From: Thalassiosira profunda
Lineage: Eukaryota > Bacillariophyta > Thalassiosirophyceae > Thalassiosirales > Thalassiosiraceae
NCBI GenBank assembly: GCA_036939355.1
Contig: JALLAP010000136.1
Coordinates: forward strand, 1-18,543
DNA length: 18,543 bases
Direction of reading: 5' to 3'
Part shown: positions 7,528 through 15,014 of the stretch, in pieces
Position numbering within the stretch: position 1 is the first letter of the stretch
Layout of the letters: the number at the start of each line of letters is the position of its first letter
Notes under the pieces: model-generated
What the model was told of the DNA's origin: nothing
Databases searched by the model: none
What the model saw: the letters and a program-made list of their open reading frames with translations, nothing else
Made by a program: the position numbers and the translations under genes

Positions 7528-8148
7528 TTACATTTTTCCGATGATGGGGTAACTGACATCGCCTCCGATCTGCTCGTGGATCATGAGTCCGAGGATGCCC
7601 ATCATGGCCGCGCGGCCGTTGTTCAGCTCGATGGCGCGCTTCGACAGCTTGGTCTCCTCATCAAACGTGTCCCACCCAAAGTCGATGTAGCCGTTGCGGA
7701 AGTCGCCCACGAACTCGTTGCCCGTTCCGGGGATGGATTTCATGACGTTCGCCTCGAGGAATCCGACGAAGAGGAGGATCTGGGAGAAGCCGTCCTGGGG
7801 GATGGCGTCGGGGCCGTCGATGGCGGCCCAGCCGACTCCGAAGCTGTCGAAGGAGTGTCCGGCGTAATCGATGTTTCCGGGAAGAAAAATGCCGGCGCGG
7901 GTGACGATCTGGCCCAGGAACGCGAGCATCGCGACCCGTCCGTGCTTGATCTCCACCTCGCGGAGGCGGTCGAAGCGGGCCTGGTCGGCGTCGTCGAGGA
8001 GGCCGAGGGGGTCGAAGAATCCGAGCGGGGGCTGGGCTCCGAGCTCGGATTCGAACGCCTTGAGGGCGGTCGAGGCCTGTTGACCGGCCGGGGCCGGGGC
8101 GAAGGCGGCGGCCGAGGCGGCGAGGGTGGCGAGGACGGCGAGCTTCAT
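7528..8148 (-). CDS. Fucoxanthin-chlorophyll a/c light-harvesting protein (Lhcf type), copy B
   Basis: A 206-aa paralogue of the gene at 743..1360, with the same role as a thylakoid antenna protein. Presequence MKLAVLATLAAS with ASAAA-F at 11-16; chlorophyll-binding motifs EVEIKHGR (helix 1) and AIELNNGR (helix 3) are identical. Relative to copy A there are substitutions at residues 6 and 8, QQ in place of K23, and K in place of H29. From there on the proteins are identical, although the DNA differs at silent sites near both ends. The middle 257 bp (7763..8019) match copy A exactly. Single exon, divergent from the intact GFA-like gene. Confidence 0.95.
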   Translation of the reverse strand: MKLAVLATLAASAAAFAPAPAGQQASTALKAFESELGAQPPLGFFDPLGLLDDADQARFDRLREVEIKHGRVAMLAFLGQIVTRAGIFLPGNIDYAGHSFDSFGVGWAAIDGPDAIPQDGFSQILLFVGFLEANVMKSIPGTGNEFVGDFRNGYIDFGWDTFDEETKLSKRAIELNNGRAAMMGILGLMIHEQIGGDVSYPIIGKM

Positions 8149-8344
8149 TGTGTTTGGAGGGGCAGGGTGGCAAATCGAAAGAATTGTGGCAAGATGACGG
8201 GGAGGATGGAGGTTGGGCGGAGAGCAAAAAAAAGCGTTCTTGGTGCGACAGAATCTTTGGGGTCAAGTTCAAGGTGACGTGGCCAAAAGGCGGGGGCGCT
8301 CGCTGCATGACAAATCCGGCAATCCGGCCGGCCGAGACTCCACG
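8149..8344. promoter_or_regulatory. Bidirectional promoter between Lhcf and GFA-like genes, copy B
   Basis: A 196-bp divergent intergenic region, almost the same length as in copy A. TGACGT is at 8275-8280, 126 bp from the Lhcf start and 64 bp from the GFA start, nearly the same spacing as in copy A. The flanking GACGTGGCC and the upstream GTTCTTGGTGCGACAG block are also kept. The GC-rich filler between islands has changed, which makes the islands stand out. Confidence 0.6.
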
Positions 8345-9080
8345 ATGGCCGACCTCACGCTCCGCTGCAAGTGCGGCGCGTTTGAAGCTGCATTCGACGC
8401 CCCGCCTCACATCCTGTTCAACTGCCAATGCCACTCCTGCGTCTCCGCCGTCAAGGGCATCGAGGCGCGCCCCGGCTTCGCGGGCACGAGCATGAAATGC
8501 GATGCCTCCGAGCACGCCGGCACCGCCGTGGCCGTCTTCAAGTCGAACAACACCGCCGTCAAGACGCTCGACGGCGACAAGATTGGCTTCATGAAGGTGG
8601 GCGATGAGGGTGCGTGCTACCATCTTATTTTTATGTATGCGCATATCTTGCGCTCAACTTTGCTCACATGATGTGCCTGCAAATATGGTATGCTTCCACG
8701 ACGTGCCAGGAAAGTACGCTCGTCCATACTGCACCCAATGCGGCACGATGCTAGCGAACGTGTGGCAGCCCAACTGGTGCGCCATGAACCGCAACGCCCT
8801 GACCAACGCGGACGGGTCGCCCTACGTGCCCCCGGGCCCGGTGCTCAACGTCAATTGCAAATTCGCCTTCGATCCGAAGCAATGCCCGGAACCAAAACAC
8901 AGCACGGTCACGTGGGGCATCCTGTTCAAATTCATCGGCCTCGTGGCGGGGATTCGGTGCGACGGGAGCAATGCCGAGGCGAAGGCGCTGACGCCGGAGG
9001 ACATGTCGAAAGTGGAGGCCGTTCCCATCACCTGGGTGGACGAGAAGCCGTACGGATGGGTGATATCGAAGAAGAAGTGA
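8345..9080 (+). CDS. GFA/CENP-V-like zinc-fold protein (glutathione-dependent formaldehyde-activating family), copy B, intact
   Basis: Exons 8345..8609 and 8710..9080 give 211 aa. The GFA domain binds zinc through cysteines; some members form S-hydroxymethylglutathione from formaldehyde and glutathione, but many eukaryotic members have unknown roles. Visible ligands: CKC (C8, C10), CQCHSC (C27, C29, C32) and YCTQCG (C96, C99). The second pair exists only after splicing, which supports the intron. After the core there is a C-terminal part (about 120-211) with three more cysteines, ending in ISKKK; this makes the protein somewhat longer than a minimal GFA domain. No signal peptide or plastid motif, so probably cytosolic or nuclear. 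The start ATGGCC has the context CCACG. Enzyme activity is not proven by sequence. Confidence 0.88.
8610..8709 (+). other. Spliceosomal intron in GFA-like gene, copy B
   Basis: A 100-base GT..AG intron (GTGCGT donor, GCCAG acceptor), phase 1, at the same place as in copy A. Joining gives VGDEGKYARPYCTQCG. The donor is GTGCGT here and GTACGT in copy A. Confidence 0.8.
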
Positions 9081-9254
9081 AGAGGTATCGATACGCGGCG
9101 AAATACGATGCAAGTAAATGAACTGTTGCCTTGATCGATCTAATACATGATGTAACCACAAGGCTAATTTAAGACATAACTATTCCAGCGCAAGATCCCG
9201 CCGGGTGGATCAGTACAAGTATGAAAGCTGCCGACACGGGCCGCTGCCAAATGA

Positions 9255-10534
9255 CTAGAAGCAACTCCCATTCCCTTTGCATTTTCCAGAAGCGCACTCG
9301 CAGTTGCTTTCGCATGGATCACCTGCACCCACAGAACCAGTGCAGCCGCCGCCGCCACCGCCTCCTCCGCTCGTCGAATCATATGACGTGCCGGTATCGA
9401 CAGCAAGATAATTGCCAGTCAGATAAGACAACATTGAAGCAGCCATGCCACCATTAATCGAATGGTCCAAATTGTTGTACAAGCAGAGGCTTCCGATCGA
9501 GTCACATCCAGGGTACACGTAGCACTTGAACGTGGGGTTTTGATTTTCATCATTTGGGTCCTTCCCCTCACAGCTTCCAGCGGGGCCTTGCGCTGATAGG
9601 ACATATCCAGGAGGACAAGGGTCAGCACACGTCAGCCCGCTGGCCCTGTTCGCGAACTGCAGAAAGAGACCTGCAGGCACTTCATCAATACTGTCGAGGA
9701 AGAAGTCCCTATCTCCAACACCGTTCCAGGTCGCGGTGTTTTGGTCGGTGAGTTGAAGAAGACGAGACGAACCAGCCTCTTCCTCTTCGCTGCTAACAGT
9801 GGCAAGGTGGCGCCGTCCTTTCTCCGATACGACATTGCTGCATGTTTCATCGAATGTTGCAGCATCGTCGATGTGACAACCCGTATGAGCCACAAAGAGA
9901 TCCGTACTATATCGTAGCAGCACATCAGGCTCGCCATGCCGGCGCCGTTGGAGAAGCCGAATGCGATCTTGGGTACGCCATCCGGATAGCTCTCGTTCTG
10001 ATATTCCTCGGCAAGCATCTGATGGATGAATGCGACCTCATCAACGCCTGTCGCTGAGGTATCTTCGATGTTCCACGAATAGCTTCCGCCTCCGCCTCCA
10101 CCGCCGGGGCCTCCCTTCAATGTGCGCCGGCGCAACCCCTCCGGACTGTCCTCTCCCGGGCTGGAGCTGGAGGCTCTCTTCAACGTGCGGCGCAATGCAT
10201 TTGGACCACCCTTTCCCGGACCGCCGCCGCCGCCGGAGCCATCGGGGACCAAGGCCAGGAAGCCAAACTTGTCCGCCCATTTCGCAACCTCCCAGGCGGG
10301 ATGGTCCGCCGACGATCCGCCGGCGCCGTGGAAGAAGACAACGACGCCGGCGATGGCAGGGGCGCCGGAGACAGCCAAATCTGGCGTGAATTTGCGATAG
10401 GTGCGCGGCGTTTCTACCCACGCTTCGGGCGTGGGTTCAACGACTTGCAAGTCTGTCGTCCAGTCCCCGGCTGCTTCGACGCAGGGGAGCGTCGCCAAGC
10501 AAGCGGCGGCGGCGGCGGCGAGGAGAGTCTTCAT
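9255..10534 (-). pseudogene. Secreted PHB-depolymerase/feruloyl-esterase-type hydrolase, copy B, frameshifted
   Basis: Paralogue of the esterase at 2462..3676. The start MKTLLAAAAAACL at 10534 opens a signal peptide. HGAGGSS and the nucleophile elbow GFSNG are present in the first frame. Right after MASLMCCY the frame breaks: at about 9908-9913 copy B has two more bases than copy A (TATATCGTAG versus TGTTGTAG), and the first frame ends at 9632. The second frame continues with STDLFVAHTGCHID, homologous to copy A, through NNLDHS with the presumed catalytic His, to a Gly-rich linker and a six-cysteine tail ending GNGSCF at 9255. A product from the first frame would lack the catalytic His and tail. 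An extra segment (about 10105-10175) repeats an RRTLK motif. Either a recent pseudogene or a sequence error; the rest of the reading frame is undamaged. Confidence 0.78.
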
Positions 10535-10652
10535 TGTTCACGAGAGATGCGAGCTCAATCAAGCCCAGGTGGTCGATGCCGGCCGGCCTGAACTGAAAGG
10601 AACTGAAGCAGTCTCCTCGTGCAGTGGCAGCCGGGGACAAGACGCGCTTTCA

Positions 10653-10696
10653 AGTTGAAGTTGAGCATCTCATCTGCCCCCAAGCAAAAAGGGCAG
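10653..10696. promoter_or_regulatory. Conserved upstream element of the esterase gene, copy B
   Basis: Counterpart of 3803..3847. The first 38 bases are identical, and the CTGCCC/GGGCAG 6-bp stem is at 10674-10679 and 10691-10696, with one A fewer in the loop. It lies 119 bp upstream of the esterase start and about 135 bp upstream of the divergent Cys-rich gene. Confidence 0.45.
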
Positions 10697-10774
10697 TTCA
10701 CCCCTGACACCCCTCGCGCCTCCGCCTCAGCTCATGCTTCTCATCGCAAATGCGCGCATGCTATGTAGGTCAAT

Positions 10775-10814
10775 GCTTCAACGACCACACTAACGCTTCA
10801 ACGACCACACTAAC
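10775..10814. repeat. Perfect 20-bp tandem duplication in the 5' flank of the Cys-rich gene
   Basis: Bases 10775-10794 and 10795-10814 are identical; the unit is GCTTCAACGACCACACTAAC. It ends 17 bp before the start codon at 10832, so it probably lies in the 5' untranslated region or core promoter. A further partial match (ACTAACCCACCAACA) follows. Probably a slippage product; a role in translation or promoter strength is possible but not shown. Confidence 0.9.
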
Positions 10815-10831
10815 CCACCAACAATTCAACC

Positions 10832-11855
10832 ATGAAGGTGACAACGTTCTTCCTCGTCGCGGCGCCGCTCCTCTCTCCGCACCCGGCCTTCGGCAGGCTC
10901 AGCATCGGAGATCAGAATCGCCGCTTGCGCACCACCTGTTCCATCGACGATGACTGCGTCCCGGCCGACGCTTGCAGCACCGCCTCGTGCGTAAACTCTG
11001 ACTGCAAATACGAGAATCCGTGCGCCGGAGTGGTCTTCACCGCGACCGCTCCAGACGCCAACGGCAAATGCGGCAAGGCCGCCTGCGACATCAACGGCGC
11101 CTGCACGGTTCTCGACGTGATGACCGGGTGCCGGGACGGAGACTGCGATCCGTGCACGGGAGGGTGCAACTCCGACACGGGCTGCTGCGATGTCCGCAAC
11201 CCTTGCGACGGTATCCCGTGCAACACGGGAGAGTGCATCCCCGTAGACGGGGGCGGCTTCACGTGCACCAAGAAGGAATGCAAGGCCAACGAAGGTAATG
11301 ATTGCATCTTCGACGAGTGTAAGGACACCGGTGAGCAGTCACCCACTGACCCGGAGGATGGCGAGTGCTGGGAGCTCTACGTCCCGCAAGGCCAGCTCTG
11401 CGAGACGACCGTCGGGTCCCAAGTCTTCTTCGGGAAATGCGACGGGGTGGGGAACTGCGACGTGGCCTGCACCAAAGGCCCAGACTGCAACGACGACGAT
11501 TCCCTGCACCTTGGACATTTGCATCATCAACACTGGCAACCCGCCTTATTGCCTCAACGAACCCAAGTGCACCTACTGGCGCTTGGACCCCTGCGTCGAG
11601 GACACGTGCGCTACCGACGGGACTTGCGGCCGCATGAACGTCGCAGCGGGCACGTCTTGCGATTCCGTCGTCCCAAGCACGTGCGACGGGGCGGGGAACT
11701 GCGTCGTCAACCCCACCCCCACATCTTCTCCTACTGCCCCACCAACCTCCACCCCGACCACTTGTGGCATCAAGGGCGGCTCCTGCGCCGTTGATGAGGA
11801 TTGTTGCGACAATAACAAGTGCAAGGGGAAATCGGGCAGCAAAACTTGCAAATGA
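10832..11855 (+). CDS. Secreted Cys-rich protein with Thr/Pro linker and C-terminal six-Cys module; one apparent frameshift
   Basis: Starts MKVTTFFLVAAPLLSP with a signal peptide (about 1-21). The body is a series of Cys-rich units of the type C-x-x-G-x-C and CTLDIC, resembling repeat regions in secreted or surface proteins of protists and bacteria. A Thr/Pro/Ser-rich linker (11713-11760) leads to a C-terminal module spaced C-x6-C-x5-CC-x4-C-x8-C. The first frame is good to NDDD at about 11500, then the matching pattern PCTLDICIINTG continues one base later. The simplest reading is one extra T at 11500-11502. Without correction the frame would end at 11794 and lose the linker and tail. No intron fits the place. 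Likely about 340 aa and extracellular; function unknown. The knottin-like spacing is a structural hint only and says nothing about activity. Confidence 0.7.
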
Positions 11856-12289
11856 GTAGAAACGAGTTAGCTTCGGGATAGGAGAGGACACGAGAAGATT
11901 CTCCCTCTGTTTGTTGAAGGGACATAATTGTCAAGGGCATCAAGATGTATCCCCAAGGCCTCAAGAATCAAGTAGAGCGAAAAGGGGCAAGATACGAGGA
12001 GATCGAGAGCGAACAGGATCGAATGAAAGTCCAGGCCCGTGCAACAAGAAAAATGTGGGCATTGGATAAAACAAAGTAGGTAGGCTTAGCAGTTTACAAC
12101 CATACTGCGCCAGTGCATATGAACCAATGCCTGGGCGCGATTGAGTAGTGTATGCTGCCGGTCTTTTTTATCCCCGCTCATTGGTTGTCATACGCTTTTA
12201 CAACTTCTATCGCAAACAGTACCATATCACGCGCACACTGCTCAATGTCTTCAATCGCAAACAGTTCATCGCAGTACCCTACCAACGCG
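11856..12289. other. Convergent intergenic region after Cys-rich and spondin genes
   Basis: 434 bp between two convergent stops, AT-richer than the genes. It contains a 12-bp direct repeat ATCGCAAACAGT at 12209-12220 and 12254-12265, and a run of six T at 12165-12170. No conserved ORF, tRNA or other RNA gene seen. It presumably holds two 3' untranslated regions. Confidence 0.6.
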
Positions 12290-13030
12290 TCACTCGACCG
12301 TCACCCGCATCATGGGATTCCTCCAATCCAACTCGTTCCGGTCCAAATCGTTCCCGCCCACAACGCCCCGATGCACGTGCACGAAGCCCTCGCCGTTGCC
12401 CGACCGCTGCAACCTCGCGCCCTTCCGCGCGCACGCCGGGCCGGGGACGCTGTCGCAGCTCTCGTTGTTCTCCTCGCTGCCCGCGTCCAATCCGGGCTCG
12501 TCATGCACCATGCCCTCCTCGACGCGCACGCCGTTCAACGCAACGAAGCAATCGTTCGTGTTTTCACACATGGCCGCGATGGACACCAGTGGAAATTGCC
12601 TCGACACTCGGACCTTGATCCGGGCCGTTTGGCCGCCGCGCGTGGTCGGGCTGTACCGCTTGATGCTCCGCACGCCTCTCCGATTGATGTTGCGGTAGAT
12701 ATTTTCGAGCCCTCCCGGCTGGCCGTACTCGGCCAACCTCGCCAGGCCCCGGGACGCCTTCTTTCCCAGCTCGAACATCGGCGCCGCATTGCCGTTGTGC
12801 ACCATGACGAAGAACGTACTAAACGGCTGGTCGTAGGAGAGGTTGCGGACGATGAGCGTCACGTCTCGTTCGTTCTGGACCTGGAGGCCGCGCAGGTGGT
12901 GCTGCGTCTCGATCGTTTCATCGGTCGACGCTTCGAATGTCGCATCGGGCGAAGGATCGTAGCTGGAAGCGGCGCTCGATGGAGCGAGCTGAATAACAGC
13001 AGCAACGAGTAGAAGGAGGTGGCGCCTCAT
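12290..13030 (-). CDS. Secreted spondin-domain protein
   Basis: A 246-aa protein with a signal peptide (about 1-20, ending in SSAAS) and a spondin_N-type domain from about residue 54 to the end. Typical signatures are all present: VTLIVRNLSYDQPFS (57-71), MVHNGNAAPMFELGKKAS (76-93) followed by GLARLAEYG (95-103), TNDCFVALNGVRV (158-170), LDAGSEENNESC (181-192), VPGPAC (195-200), GEGFVHVHRG (213-222) and DWRNPMMRVTV (235-245). The domain is known from animal spondins and from stand-alone secreted bacterial proteins; the single-domain form here is like the bacterial one. It probably acts outside the cell, and the acidic and His residues could bind metal. The substrate or partner is unknown. Single exon, convergent with the Cys-rich gene. 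Confidence 0.85.
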   Translation of the reverse strand: MRRHLLLLVAAVIQLAPSSAASSYDPSPDATFEASTDETIETQHHLRGLQVQNERDVTLIVRNLSYDQPFSTFFVMVHNGNAAPMFELGKKASRGLARLAEYGQPGGLENIYRNINRRGVRSIKRYSPTTRGGQTARIKVRVSRQFPLVSIAAMCENTNDCFVALNGVRVEEGMVHDEPGLDAGSEENNESCDSVPGPACARKGARLQRSGNGEGFVHVHRGVVGGNDLDRNELDWRNPMMRVTVE

Positions 13031-13563
13031 GTTGCAATTGGGTCCGATTTATGAGCTCGATCCTGTTGCTGTTGAATATCTGCACATCACACATCATGTG
13101 TGCACATCGCTCTTATGCACCTATTCTGCTCGGGCCACAAAGCTCGTGCAATAACCAACAAGCACACCCGTTTGCAGTAATAAAGGCCGGCCTTGGCGGC
13201 GCGACGGCCGACGGCCCGAGCATGATCGATCGTGTGTGATGTTGGAGAGCTTCGAAGCAGCCAGCGTGCGGTGGGGACCCGAAAATCTTGCCTGAGCGGC
13301 TTCGGTCGTTCCGGGCTACTGAAATGTGAAGCGGAATTTATTTCGCTATCTAGATTTTCAAATTAGTCATATTGTTATGATACTACCATTGTATGAGTAT
13401 CTGCATCTTGATTCATTCACTAAAGCCTATTCTCGGGCCCTCCTCCTCCTCGGCTCGCTCCGCCAAGCGTCCCTCTCTCCTCTCCTCACCTTGCGAGACG
13501 GGGTATCGTAGGGCCAAAAGTGGCTGCCTGGTCGCTATACGCCGCATCCGCCGCATTTTGATT
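13031..13563. other. Intergenic region between spondin and acyltransferase genes
   Basis: 533 bp. The left part is the 5' flank of the spondin gene; the right part is the 3' flank of the acyltransferase. A CACACAT/ATGTGTG inverted repeat with a one-base centre lies at 13088-13102, framed by direct repeats of TGCACAT (13081-13087 and 13101-13107). The stretch 13325-13430 is AT-rich. No gene or RNA recognised. Confidence 0.6.
13088..13102. repeat. Inverted repeat upstream of spondin gene
   Basis: CACACAT, one C, ATGTGTG: a perfect 7-bp palindrome about 58 bp upstream of the spondin start. It could be a dimeric factor site; short enough to be chance. Confidence 0.3.
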
Positions 13564-14709
13564 TCATTTTGATTTGAGCGGTCGAAAATTCAAAGCGGAG
13601 GGATTTTTTGAAACAGCCAACAAGCCCCCTTCCCGGACAGAGCGACTCGGTGAGGGCGAGGAAGAGTGACGAGAGATGGNATTTTCCTCACTCGACATCT
13701 TCCTCCCCAGGGCCCGCTTCTTTTCGCTCGGCTCGAACTGCAGCTTGTCGTGCCACTGCAGCTCGTACGTGGGCACCCCAATCGCCTCTGCAATCCGGTC
13801 TCTCACATTGGTAGCATAAAGATGCGCATCCTTCTTCTCCGCTTCCGACGGCACGTACACTGGCAAGCGATGCACGATCAGCCGATTCCACGGCCGACAC
13901 ATAAGCCCAATTATGTGGAGGTTCATGTTCGCGCACGAGAAGGACGGATCGTACCCACACGTTTCGGAGAAGGGCATCTCAATCGCCACTGGCAGGACGG
14001 GCACGCCCGGTCGAAACGCCCCCGTGCGAAATTTGATGACTGAGGATCCGTTGGTAGTCGTCCCCTCCGGCGCGATGTTGAGCGGCGGCCACGCGCCTTG
14101 TGGCGCTTCCAATCTTTCCCGTATCTTTTGCGAGGTGCTCCCGGCGCCGGCGTTGTGCCGCTCCACGAAAATGCACTGCATCGCCTGGGAAATCCACCCC
14201 ATGAACGGCAAACTTTTGTTGTCGGCCTTGCTCACGAACGAGCATCCGTCCGAATAAGCGAGGTAAAGCAATTCGACGAAGCCCGAGTGATTGCACACCA
14301 CTATCCGTGGCTCCTGCGCTCTCGCGCTGGTATTGTTCTCTGTATTATCGTCCGCTGCGTGGTCGACCACTCGAATCCACAAATAGCCGTAGCAGAACAG
14401 CAAGCAGCGACTCAGCGCGCCAAACCCCGCAAAGACGACCTTGTGCCGCAGCGGCGCATACGGCCTTTCCGACGGATCGTCCATCCCGCTCCCGAGCAAG
14501 GCGACGTGCGCCCACATCCAGCCGAGGGAGAGCGTGGCGAGCGCCCCGGCGAGTCGGAGCGGGACGAGGATGGGCCCGCAGAGGGCCATCACGATTTTGG
14601 CCCGCAGAGGGGTGGGGTGGCGGGTGAAGGGGTTCCAAAGAGGCCAGGATGGGGCGGCAGCGTCGCCGTTCCCGGCCGAAGAGACGGAGGACGGCGCCGA
14701 GGGAAGCAT
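13564..14709 (-). CDS. LPCAT/LPEAT-type lysophospholipid acyltransferase (PlsC family)
   Basis: A 381-aa membrane acyltransferase that should move an acyl group from acyl-CoA to a lysophospholipid in the ER, in phospholipid remodelling. Start MLPSAPSS at 14709 has A at -3; an upstream in-frame ATG at 14859 is possible. A hydrophobic segment spans about 38-75. Motif I is NHSGFVE (140-146): the histidine is there but the usual Asp of HX4D is Glu (E146). Motif II is SKADNKSLPFMGWISQAMQ (160-178), motif III EGTTTNG (215-221), and motif IV GVPVLPVAI (235-243). RLPVYVPSEAEKKDAHLYATNVR (281-303) is typical of plant-like LPEAT/LPCAT. The C-terminal tail (about 340-381) is Ser-rich. No EF-hands. Base 13680 is undetermined; it is the first base of codon 344 (NCC: Ser, Pro, Thr or Ala), so it does not break the gene. 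A uORF may control translation. Confidence 0.88.
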   Translation of the reverse strand: MLPSAPSSVSSAGNGDAAAPSWPLWNPFTRHPTPLRAKIVMALCGPILVPLRLAGALATLSLGWMWAHVALLGSGMDDPSERPYAPLRHKVVFAGFGALSRCLLFCYGYLWIRVVDHAADDNTENNTSARAQEPRIVVCNHSGFVELLYLAYSDGCSFVSKADNKSLPFMGWISQAMQCIFVERHNAGAGSTSQKIRERLEAPQGAWPPLNIAPEGTTTNGSSVIKFRTGAFRPGVPVLPVAIEMPFSETCGYDPSFSCANMNLHIIGLMCRPWNRLIVHRLPVYVPSEAEKKDAHLYATNVRDRIAEAIGVPTYELQWHDKLQFEPSEKKRALGRKMSSEENXISRHSSSPSPSRSVREGGLLAVSKNPSALNFRPLKSK

Positions 14710-14813
14710 CGTGCACGAGAGAGCCCCTGAGCCCACAACCCTATGGTGGCGACGCTCGGCGGCCCCCTCTGACCGGCCTCGCTCGGTCGAGCGAGGGAAG
14801 CATTGTGCACGAG
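14698..14813. repeat. 22-bp direct repeat around two candidate start codons
   Basis: Bases 14698-14719 and 14792-14813 are the same 22 bases with one C/T difference. On the minus strand each contains GTGCAC[GA]ATGCTTCCCTCG. The lower one is the predicted acyltransferase start, the upper one an out-of-frame ATG. An inverted repeat CTCGCTCG-GT-CGAGCGAG (14778-14795) overlaps the upper copy. Confidence 0.85.
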
Positions 14814-15014
14814 GAAGCGGAAGTTGAAGCGGAGCCAAAATAAAGATACTGATTCCCACGCTACTTTCTTACGGAGGAACTGATCTCCGCCCGCCCGCCG
14901 CGCCGGCTCCCGCCTCCAAAACAGCAAGCTTTTTCTGACTCGTCGCAAAGCTTCCTCGTTCCTCGCTCGCCCACTTCCACTCTTCACGACCTCCGCTACA
15001 ATACCGCCCCCGCG
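14710..15014. other. Divergent intergenic region, acyltransferase / VTT gene
   Basis: 305 bp between the acyltransferase start at 14709 and the VTT-protein start at 15015. The left third carries the direct repeat, hairpin and uORF listed separately; the right part is C/T-rich on the plus strand (14925-15005), as is common ahead of start codons. No further gene seen. Confidence 0.55.
14741..14803 (-). promoter_or_regulatory. Upstream ORF (20 codons) before the acyltransferase
   Basis: An ATG at 14803 on the minus strand opens a 20-codon frame beginning MLPSLDRARP and ending in TAG at 14743-14741, 31 bp before the main start. Its start region duplicates the main start (both begin MLPS). If the transcript begins upstream of 14803, scanning ribosomes would meet it first. 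The transcript start is unknown. Confidence 0.4.

Larger units (their letters stand above)
6811..10700. repeat. Segmental duplication, copy B (direct repeat of 1..3850)
   Basis: Second copy of the block, in the same orientation and with the same gene order. It may extend further left, since copy A runs off the window. On the right, homology ends at about 10705, after which the Cys-rich gene region replaces the FG-GAP gene region found beyond copy A. Between the copies lie 2.95 kb of unrelated sequence, so this is a dispersed tandem-type duplication or the product of later insertion or deletion. Confidence 0.95.

Noticed and set aside
7661..8644. 327-codon minus-strand frame through Lhcf B, promoter and GFA exon 1
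   Set aside because: Low-complexity Arg/Pro-rich in a frame shifted from Lhcf; it spans a promoter and an opposing gene. A shadow of GC-rich coding sequence.
10700..11855. Reading the Cys-rich gene as two separate genes
   Set aside because: The Cys-repeat pattern continues across the frame break without a gap, and the second frame has no own signal peptide or start context.
10832..11855. Knottin-like tail as evidence of a toxin
   Set aside because: The spacing is shared by many harmless secreted modules and here follows a linker in a large protein, like the tails of the esterases.
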